Positions 1 through 5,136 of a stretch of DNA of 5,136 nt are shown here, piece after piece. Below the pieces are notes generated by a model, which saw only the letters and a list, made by a program, of their open reading frames with translations, was not told the DNA's origin and made no database searches. Source of the DNA: Bacteroidaceae bacterium (GTDB lineage: Bacteria; Bacteroidota; Bacteroidia; Bacteroidales; Bacteroidaceae). The DNA is taken from the NCBI GenBank assembly GCA_021443405.1, contig JABUUA010000136.1:1-5136 (forward strand). The letters are read 5' to 3'. Numbering within the stretch: the stretch's first letter is position 1; every line of letters begins with the position of its first letter. Made by a program: the position numbers and the translations under genes.

Positions 1-1158
1 TCGCTGCGCGACATGAACCGCAGTCGTGAGCTGGAAGCGTTGCTCGATGCAGGAGCCGTGAGTTTGAAGATAGAAGGACGGCTCAAGGACACGGCGTATG
101 TGAAGAACGTGGTGGCCTATTACCGGAAGCAACTCGACCAGATATTTCGTCGCCGTCTTGAGTTTCAGCGAGCTTCGAAGGGCCGAGTCGATATTCAGTT
201 TGAGCCCCGACCCGAAGCTTCGTTCAATCGCGGTTTCACCAATTATTTCTTGAACGACCGCACGAACGACCTTTGCAATCCGTTCACTCCCAAGAGCATG
301 GGCGAATATGTCGGCTATGTGAAGGAGATTCGGCAGGGAGCCATCATCGTGGCGGGACTGTGCTCTTTCTCGAATGGCGATGGTCTTTGCTTTATCGACA
401 AGGACGGTCGTCTGCAAGGTTTCCGCGTCAATCGGGTGGTGAACAACAAACTTTATCCCCAACACATGCCGACGAATCTGCCCGACAAAACGCGCCTTTA
501 TCGCAATCAAGATCAAGCCATGGAGCGACTGTTAGGCGGAAAAACCGCCGAGCGCAAGTTACCCTTGCATTGGGTGCTGAAGGAAACGCCCAACGGTTTT
601 TCGTTGAACGGTGTGGAATTTGACTGTGCCCATCAGTTAGCGCGCAGTCCGCAGCGCGAACAGATTGAACGTCAGCTCGCTCGCTTGGGTGACACTCCGT
701 TTGAATTTGACGGCGTCGATATAGAGATGTCGGCCGATTTCTTCATCCCCGGCAGCACATTGGCCGAGTGGCGACGGACGGTGGTGGAGCGCTTGACAGT
801 TTCTTCTTCCGAATCTGTTCTGCAAAAACAGCCCAACAAGTTGAGTCAGCCGACGAATTATTTCGAGGGACAGCACCTGACCTATGCGGCCAATGTGGCC
901 AATCGTCTGGCTCGCGAGTTCTACAGAAAGCACGGCGCGGCCCAGGTGGATATGGCCATGGAGGTGGCTCCGCAGTCGGTGGGTCCTTCTCCCCGGCTGA
1001 TGACGTGCCGTTACTGCATTCGTCATCAGCTCGGTCTCTGCTCGAAACAGGGTAGGTTGCCCTATCGCGAGCCCCTCTTTCTGCGGTCGTCCGACGGGCG
1101 GATGTTCCGTCTGAAATTCGATTGCCAACTATGTCAAATGGAGGTATATGCGCAATAA
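1..1158 (+). CDS. U32 family peptidase-like protein, 3' part (RlhA-type, 5' end outside window)
   Basis: This is the C-terminal 385 residues of a U32-family protein. The frame is open from base 1 (SLRD precedes the first visible Met at 13), so that Met is not the real start. The U32 signature KIEGRLKD lies at bases 67-90 and is followed by YVKNVVAYYR. RGFTNYFL and PKSMGEYVG follow, as is usual in Bacteroidales members. The middle (about bases 400-800) fits the position of the inserted DUF3656-like region of long U32 proteins. The C terminus carries five cysteines, at bases 1006, 1015, 1039, 1123 and 1132 (CRYC, GLC, CQLC). Known relatives include RlhA (23S rRNA C2501 hydroxylation), TrhP (tRNA U34) and UbiU/UbiV; the last two bind Fe-S clusters through cysteines. 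Protease activity is doubtful in this family. I infer an RNA-hydroxylation role or metal-cluster protein; the exact substrate cannot be told. Family lengths of roughly 600-650 residues suggest that over 200 residues are missing upstream. The 3' end overlaps the next gene by 11 bases. Confidence 0.9.
   Translation, partial: SLRDMNRSRELEALLDAGAVSLKIEGRLKDTAYVKNVVAYYRKQLDQIFRRRLEFQRASKGRVDIQFEPRPEASFNRGFTNYFLNDRTNDLCNPFTPKSMGEYVGYVKEIRQGAIIVAGLCSFSNGDGLCFIDKDGRLQGFRVNRVVNNKLYPQHMPTNLPDKTRLYRNQDQAMERLLGGKTAERKLPLHWVLKETPNGFSLNGVEFDCAHQLARSPQREQIERQLARLGDTPFEFDGVDIEMSADFFIPGSTLAEWRRTVVERLTVSSSESVLQKQPNKLSQPTNYFEGQHLTYAANVANRLAREFYRKHGAAQVDMAMEVAPQSVGPSPRLMTCRYCIRHQLGLCSKQGRLPYREPLFLRSSDGRMFRLKFDCQLCQMEVYAQ
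1140..1144 (+). promoter_or_regulatory. Possible Shine-Dalgarno site (GGAGG) for the membrane protein gene
   Basis: GGAGG lies three bases before the ATG at 1148, inside the last codons of the U32 gene. It is the only purine-rich ribosome-binding-like motif before any start in the window. The spacing is shorter than usual. The same bases also encode the Met-Glu-Val of the U32 C terminus, so the match may be accidental. It agrees with the choice of 1148 as start, which is mainly supported by the signal peptide that follows. Confidence 0.35.
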
Positions 1159-2071
1159 GTGGTGGATTCTTTTGGTTGTCGGCCTGTTTTCCTCTTGTCA
1201 TTATCCGCAGCAAGGCGAGGAATATGAGGTAGGTTATAACTTCGAGGTGATTGCCGACTCCCTTGTGTTGCAGGAAGACCGTCCGATGCATCTGCTCATC
1301 GTTCCCGAATCCTCCGATTCCTTTGTCGTGTTTCGGGGCGACCCGCTGGTGGTGGCGCAGATAGAAACTATCCCGGAAGACAGCATCGACAGCGTCTGGG
1401 TGAAGGTCGCTCGCGACCAGCTGACCATGGGGTGGCTCCACGAGTCGGTGTTGCTGGAATCCGTCGTTCCTGACGACCCCATCTCGCAAGGCATTCATCT
1501 CTTCAGCGACAGTCACTTGCTGGGTGCTATCTGCCTGGCCTTTGCCGTGCTGGCGGCGTGGCTCATTCGTCGTATGATGCACAAGCGTTACCACATGGTT
1601 CACATCGACGACATTGCGTCGCCTTTCCCCATGTTGCTCTGTCTCTGCATGGCTTGTTCGGCGGTGCTTTACGCCAGTATTCAGCACTTTGTGCCCGAGA
1701 CGTGGTGTTATTTCTATTACCACCCGACGCTCAATCCGTTCGGACTTCCCGCGGTGTTGTCCGCCTTCTTGTTTTCGGTGTGGCTGATGGTTGTTTTGTC
1801 GGGGGCGGTGCTCGACGACATTTATCACTCGCTCCGCACCACCGAAGGTCTGCTGTATGGACTCTCGCTCATGGCTGTGCTGGGCTTGGTGTATGTTTTC
1901 TTTTCCGTCACCACCATGTATTATGTGGGCTATCTCTTTCTTCCTCTATATATTGTGGCCGCCATCTGGCAATATGTTCGCCGCCATCGGGCGCGATATT
2001 GCTGCGGACAGTGCGGAGCCCGTCTGCACGACTTGGGCGAATGCACAAAATGTGGCACAGTGAATCAATAG
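1148..2071 (+). CDS. Uncharacterised membrane protein: lipoprotein-like N terminus, SH3-like segment, five TM helices, C-terminal zinc ribbon
   Basis: A 307-residue protein whose function I do not recognise. Residues 1-17 form a short signal sequence (Arg/Lys, then a hydrophobic run) ending in FSSC, a plausible lipobox with Cys17 as the lipidated residue. Residues about 18-120 are soluble. Within them VWVKVARD...GWLHESVLL (about 83-103) resembles a bacterial SH3-like fold. Hydrophobic helices are visible at about 123-140, 159-180, 199-222, 235-254 and 257-275. Loops rich in Arg/Lys/His (141-149, 278-284) place the C terminus in the cytoplasm by the positive-inside rule. The tail has CxxC pairs at Cys286/289 and Cys299/302, a zinc ribbon. 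The start at 1148 is the only one that keeps the signal sequence; the next Met is residue 47. The gene overlaps the U32 gene by 11 bases and ends 3 bases before radA, so it is probably coupled to both. An alternative reading is that the N terminus is an uncleaved anchor rather than a lipoprotein signal. Confidence 0.85.
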   Translation: MRNKWWILLVVGLFSSCHYPQQGEEYEVGYNFEVIADSLVLQEDRPMHLLIVPESSDSFVVFRGDPLVVAQIETIPEDSIDSVWVKVARDQLTMGWLHESVLLESVVPDDPISQGIHLFSDSHLLGAICLAFAVLAAWLIRRMMHKRYHMVHIDDIASPFPMLLCLCMACSAVLYASIQHFVPETWCYFYYHPTLNPFGLPAVLSAFLFSVWLMVVLSGAVLDDIYHSLRTTEGLLYGLSLMAVLGLVYVFFSVTTMYYVGYLFLPLYIVAAIWQYVRRHRARYCCGQCGARLHDLGECTKCGTVNQ

Positions 2072-2074
2072 ACT

Positions 2075-3448
2075 ATGGCTAAAGATAAAATCATGTATGT
2101 CTGCGAAGAATGCGGACAAGAATCTCCCAAGTGGGTGGGGAAGTGCCCGGCCTGCGGTCAGTGGAACACGATGAAAGAGTTCCGCGTGGCGACCACCACC
2201 ACCAAACGCGCTATTGCTCCGCTCTCGATGCAGGCGGAAGTGAAGCGACCCATCCCCATGCGCAAGATTGAGGTGGAGGACGAACCCCGCATCGACATGG
2301 GCGACGGCGAACTGAACCGCGTGCTGGGTGGCGGACTGATGCCGGGAAGTCTTGTCCTTTTGGGTGGCGAACCCGGTATTGGCAAGAGCACCCTGGTGTT
2401 GCAGACCGTCCTGCGGATGGAGGACCGCAAGATACTGTATGTGAGCGGCGAGGAGAGCGTTCGGCAGATTAAACTGCGCGCCGACCGTCTTTGCCCCGAC
2501 GGAGGTGCCGACGTCTTGGTGCTTTGCGAAACGTCGTTGGAAGAAATCTATTCGCACATCGAGCGCGAACAACCCGACTTGGTCGTTATCGACTCCATCC
2601 AAACCATCAGCACCGAAACGGTGGAATCGTCGCCGGGTAGTCTGTCGCAGATTCGCGAGTGCGCCGCCTCTCTCTTGAAATATGCCAAGGGTGGCGGCTG
2701 CAGCATTCTGCTCATCGGTCATATCACGAAGGAAGGAACCTTGGCCGGACCAAAGGTGCTGGAGCATATTGTGGATTGCGTGCTGCAGTTCGAGGGCGAC
2801 CAACATTACATGTACCGCATCTTGCGCGGCATTAAGAACCGATTCGGAAGCACCAGTGAATTAGGAATCTATGAAATGCAGCAAGGCGGTCTTCGCCAGG
2901 TCGTCAATCCCAGCGAGCTATTGCTTACCGAGGAGCGCGAGGGCTTGAGCGGCATAGCCATCTGCTCGGCCATCGAGGGCGTTCGGCCCTTGCTCATCGA
3001 GACACAAGCGCTCGTCTCCACCGCGGCTTATGGCACTGCCCAGCGTTCGGCTACGGGATTCGACAATCGACGACTGGCGATGTTGCTGGCCGTTCTGGAG
3101 AAACGCGTGGGCTTCAAGTTGGCGCAGAAGGATGTTTTCCTCAATATCGCGGGCGGACTGCGCGTGACCGACCCCGCCATGGACCTTTCCGTCATTGCGG
3201 CCGTGCTCTCGAGCAACGTCGATGCTGCCATCGACACCGACACTTGCATGTGCGGCGAGGTGGGGTTGAGCGGCGAGATTCGACCGGTGAGCCGCCTGGA
3301 ACAGCGCATTGCCGAGGCGGAGCGACTGGGTTTCCGCCGAATGCTTGTGCCCCGACAAGGGCTGAAAGGCATCGACACTCGTAATTTGAAACTGCACCTC
3401 GTGCCCGTGAGTGGTGTGGCGGAGGCTGTTAGAGAACTATTCGGATGA
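2075..3448 (+). CDS. radA: DNA repair protein RadA (Sms), recombination branch-migration ATPase
   Basis: Complete, 457 residues, the usual length for RadA. It is a cytoplasmic hexameric ATPase that extends and processes recombination intermediates alongside RecA. An N-terminal zinc finger is formed by Cys10/Cys13 and Cys24/Cys27. The RecA-like ATPase core has Walker A GEPGIGKST at 98-106 and a Walker B-like strand LVVIDS at 169-174. The RadA-specific KNRFG motif is at 254-258. From about 280 to the end is the Lon-like domain. Where Lon proteases have the catalytic Ser, RadA has DPAMDLSV (366-373), so the domain is expected to be non-proteolytic, as is known for the family. The start at 2075 puts the zinc finger at the standard distance from the N terminus. 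The upstream bases are A-rich with no Shine-Dalgarno motif, which is common in Bacteroidota. The gene lies 3 bases after the membrane protein gene and its stop overlaps the next start (ATGA). No residue expected for function appears to be missing. Confidence 0.98.
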   Translation: MAKDKIMYVCEECGQESPKWVGKCPACGQWNTMKEFRVATTTTKRAIAPLSMQAEVKRPIPMRKIEVEDEPRIDMGDGELNRVLGGGLMPGSLVLLGGEPGIGKSTLVLQTVLRMEDRKILYVSGEESVRQIKLRADRLCPDGGADVLVLCETSLEEIYSHIEREQPDLVVIDSIQTISTETVESSPGSLSQIRECAASLLKYAKGGGCSILLIGHITKEGTLAGPKVLEHIVDCVLQFEGDQHYMYRILRGIKNRFGSTSELGIYEMQQGGLRQVVNPSELLLTEEREGLSGIAICSAIEGVRPLLIETQALVSTAAYGTAQRSATGFDNRRLAMLLAVLEKRVGFKLAQKDVFLNIAGGLRVTDPAMDLSVIAAVLSSNVDAAIDTDTCMCGEVGLSGEIRPVSRLEQRIAEAERLGFRRMLVPRQGLKGIDTRNLKLHLVPVSGVAEAVRELFG

Positions 3449-4998
3449 TAAAGGAACTGCAACTGAGACTGTCGCCGCAGGATGCTTACAACGAGCAGAG
3501 CATCCGCCGATTTATAGCGCGTGAGTATGCTCTCGACGAACGGACCATAACTTGTGTCCGTACATTGAAGCGGAGCATCGATGCTCGTCAGCGAACGATT
3601 TTTGTGAATTTGTCCGTCCGTCTCTATATCAACGAGCAACCCACAGACGCGGAGTTCCCCGTCATCGACTATCCGCAAGTGGACGGTCGTCCCGAGGTCA
3701 TTGTCGTGGGGGCTGGTCCGGGCGGTTTGTTTGCGGCGCTCCGTCTGGTGGAACTGGGGTTGCGGCCCATCGTGGTGGAGCGCGGAAAGGATGTGCACGA
3801 ACGTAAGAAAGACTTGGCGCGCATTCGGCCCGAGCAACGCGTTGACCCCGAGAGCAACTATTCCTTCGGCGAAGGAGGAGCGGGAGCTTATAGCGACGGT
3901 AAGTTGTTCACGCGCAGCAAGAAGCGAGGAAATAGTGACAAAATACTCCAAGTCTTCTGTCAGCACGGCGCAAGCCCCAGTATCTTGCACGATGCTCACC
4001 CGCACATCGGCACTGACAAATTGCCGCGCGTGATAGAAAACATGCGCAATTCCATTCTCCGGTGCGGCGGCGAGGTTCACTTCCAGACGAAGATGACGGA
4101 GCTCATCGTCCGCGGCAACCGGGTGGAAGGCATTTGCTGTGGCGAGCGTGAGTTCCGCGGTCCTGTGATATTGGCCACCGGGCATAGCGCTCGCGATGTG
4201 TATAGATGGCTGGCTTCTCACCAAGTGGAACTGGAGGCGAAAGGTCTTGCCGTGGGTGTTCGGTTGGAGCATCCCTCCGAGCTGATTGACCAGTTGCAAT
4301 ACCATTCGCGCCAAGGCCGAGGCAAGTATCTGCCTGCTGCCGAATACAGTGTGGTGCAGCAGGTGGAGGGCCGAGGCGTGTATAGTTTCTGCATGTGTCC
4401 TGGCGGTTTCGTCGTCCCCGCGGCCAGTGGTCCGGAGCAGATAGTGGTGAACGGCATGAGTCCGAGCAATCGCAGCGGACGGTGGAGCAACAGCGGCATG
4501 GTGGTGGAACTGCGCCCGGAGGACGTGGAGGGCGACGATGTTCTGCGCATGTTAAACTATCAGGAAGAGCTGGAACGGCATTGCTGGCTGCAGGGCAACC
4601 AGAAGCAGACGGCGCCCAGCCAGCGCATGGCCGACTTTGTGAACGGGCGGCTGAGTTACGATTTGCCCGCCAGCAGTTATGCGCCCGGGCTGATAAGCAG
4701 TCCCTTGCACTTCTGGATGCCCAAGTTCGTTAGCCATCGTCTGCAGGAAGGTTTCAAGGCGTTTGGGCGGCAGAAACACGGTTTCCTGACGAACGAGGCC
4801 ATCGTCATCGGCGTGGAGACGCGAACGAGCAGTCCCGTGCGCATTGTCCGCGACGCGGCCACCTTGCAGCATGTCCGCCTCCAAGGCCTTTTCCCGTGTG
4901 GCGAAGGCGCCGGCTATGCGGGCGGCATCGTCAGTGCCGGCGTGGATGGAGAGCGCTGCGCCGAGGCCGTCGCCCAGTATTTGGGCGTGGTTTCGTAA
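3445..4998 (+). CDS. FAD-dependent oxidoreductase of the COG2509 type
   Basis: Complete, 517 residues, probably a soluble flavoprotein. An N-terminal region of about 80 residues (with RTLKRSIDARQRTI around 39-52) precedes the Rossmann fold, as is typical of this family. The dinucleotide-binding motif VGAGPGG is at 88-94, followed by VVERG at 110-114, whose Glu112 should bind the adenosine ribose of FAD. A glycine-rich block GEGGAGAYSDGKL spans 142-154. ATGHSARD (244-251) is the second nucleotide-contact motif, CMCPGGFVVPAA lies at 316-327, and the C-terminal FAD motif runs from GLFPCGEGAG (481-490) through GGIVSAG (493-499). The family is widespread and usually annotated only as an FAD-dependent dehydrogenase; its substrate is not established. 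The start at 3445 overlaps the radA stop by four bases (ATGA), which favours translational coupling. The family's usual MIKEL-type opening supports this start. No recognisable Shine-Dalgarno site precedes it. Confidence 0.92.
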   Translation: MIKELQLRLSPQDAYNEQSIRRFIAREYALDERTITCVRTLKRSIDARQRTIFVNLSVRLYINEQPTDAEFPVIDYPQVDGRPEVIVVGAGPGGLFAALRLVELGLRPIVVERGKDVHERKKDLARIRPEQRVDPESNYSFGEGGAGAYSDGKLFTRSKKRGNSDKILQVFCQHGASPSILHDAHPHIGTDKLPRVIENMRNSILRCGGEVHFQTKMTELIVRGNRVEGICCGEREFRGPVILATGHSARDVYRWLASHQVELEAKGLAVGVRLEHPSELIDQLQYHSRQGRGKYLPAAEYSVVQQVEGRGVYSFCMCPGGFVVPAASGPEQIVVNGMSPSNRSGRWSNSGMVVELRPEDVEGDDVLRMLNYQEELERHCWLQGNQKQTAPSQRMADFVNGRLSYDLPASSYAPGLISSPLHFWMPKFVSHRLQEGFKAFGRQKHGFLTNEAIVIGVETRTSSPVRIVRDAATLQHVRLQGLFPCGEGAGYAGGIVSAGVDGERCAEAVAQYLGVVS

Positions 4999-5023
4999 AA
5001 AAAAGTTGGGCGTAGTTGGGGCG
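4981..5023 (+). repeat. Short imperfect direct repeats around the end of the FAD-oxidoreductase gene
   Basis: TTGGGCGTGG at 4981-4990, the last sense codons of the gene, recurs as TTGGGCGTAG at 5006-5015 (9 of 10 bases). A further partial copy, GTTGGGGCG, is at 5015-5023. The copies flank the stop codon and the A-run. They may reflect a small local duplication at the 3' end of the gene, or chance in G/T-rich sequence. The repeats are too short to call a known element. Confidence 0.3.
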
Positions 5024-5136
5024 AATTGCAAATTTGTTTTAGCAGGCTCCAACCACGTGACACGAGATGATGGCGTATGAGACATTACGTCTGTCCGTCA
5101 AAAAGTCTTTCCCTCGCGGCAGCGTATTCGGCGAGC
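4999..5136. other. Downstream region of 138 bases with no assigned gene; possible start of a small ORF at 5077
   Basis: This stretch follows the FAD-oxidoreductase stop. Its first bases belong to an eight-A run (4997-5004) that includes the stop codon. No stem followed by a T-run is visible, so no intrinsic terminator can be called for the operon. A weak pairing of GTTGG (5015-5019) with CCAAC (5049-5053) has a long loop and no T-tract. A frame opens at ATG 5077 and stays open for 20 codons to the window edge, encoding MRHYVCPSKSL and then a Ser/Ala-rich stretch. It has no clear ribosome-binding site or Bacteroidota-type promoter (TTTG with TAnnTTTG) upstream. It could be a new gene, a dispersed repeat, or chance. 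CTCGC at 5113-5117 can pair with GCGAG at 5131-5135 around a 13-base loop, but the window ends before any following sequence can be judged. Confidence 0.3.

Noticed and set aside
13..15. ATG at 13 as the start of the U32 gene
   Set aside because: The frame is open to the window edge, the preceding SLRD fits the family sequence, and the fragment lacks the N-terminal half of the U32 domain.
743..1828. A 361-codon minus-strand frame opposite the U32 and membrane protein genes
   Set aside because: His/Arg/Gln-rich translation without motifs, lying across two coding regions with clear protein signatures; a codon-bias shadow.
1946..2806. A 286-codon minus-strand frame opposite the start of radA
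   Set aside because: It covers the RadA zinc finger and Walker A coding region, and its own product has no recognisable family features.
3028..4314. A 428-codon open frame on the minus strand opposite radA and the flavoprotein gene
   Set aside because: It spans the boundary of two well-supported genes on the other strand. Its translation is low-complexity (rich in Ser, Arg, Leu, Ala, Thr) with no recognisable domain. Long antisense frames are expected from GC-rich codon use.
5015..5053. Possible terminator from GTTGG pairing with CCAAC
   Set aside because: Only five base pairs, a loop of about 29 bases and no following T-run.
5029..5059. Palindromes CAAATTTG (5029-5036) and CACGTG (5054-5059) as operator sites, and TTTG at 5033 as a promoter element
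   Set aside because: Eight- and six-base palindromes are common by chance. No TAnnTTTG element lies at the right distance, and no gene with a firm start follows.
4552..5085. A 177-codon minus-strand frame entering from the downstream region
   Set aside because: Most of it is antisense to the conserved FAD-binding C terminus, and no domain is visible. Its start in the unassigned region gives only weak support.

Overview
The window is ordinary-looking chromosomal DNA, almost entirely coding and all on the + strand. The protein content points to a Bacteroidota bacterium, most likely Bacteroidales and plausibly Prevotellaceae with fairly GC-rich DNA. The supporting signs are a Bacteroidales-style U32 protein, a short lipobox signal on gene 2, few Shine-Dalgarno sites, and RadA and COG2509 sequences that resemble those of this group. 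The taxonomic placement comes from recognising family style, not from a search.

Layout: 1-1158 is the 3' part of a U32-family gene (annotated as a peptidase, probably an RlhA-type RNA-modification protein). 1148-2071 is an uncharacterised membrane protein with a lipoprotein-like N terminus, an SH3-like extracytoplasmic segment, about five membrane helices and a C-terminal zinc ribbon. 2075-3448 is radA, the DNA-recombination ATPase. 3445-4998 is a COG2509-type FAD-dependent oxidoreductase. 4999-5136 is non-coding, or holds the start of something cut by the window edge.

The four genes are packed as one probable operon: an 11-base overlap, a 3-base gap and a 4-base ATGA overlap, with no internal promoter or terminator visible. 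The products share no single known pathway (RNA modification, unknown envelope function, DNA repair, orphan flavoprotein). The most that can be said is that they are probably co-transcribed and translationally coupled.

I see no mobile element, CRISPR array, RNA gene or convincing new system. The least explained item is the membrane zinc-ribbon protein between the U32 gene and radA. The next is the short unexplained sequence at the right edge.
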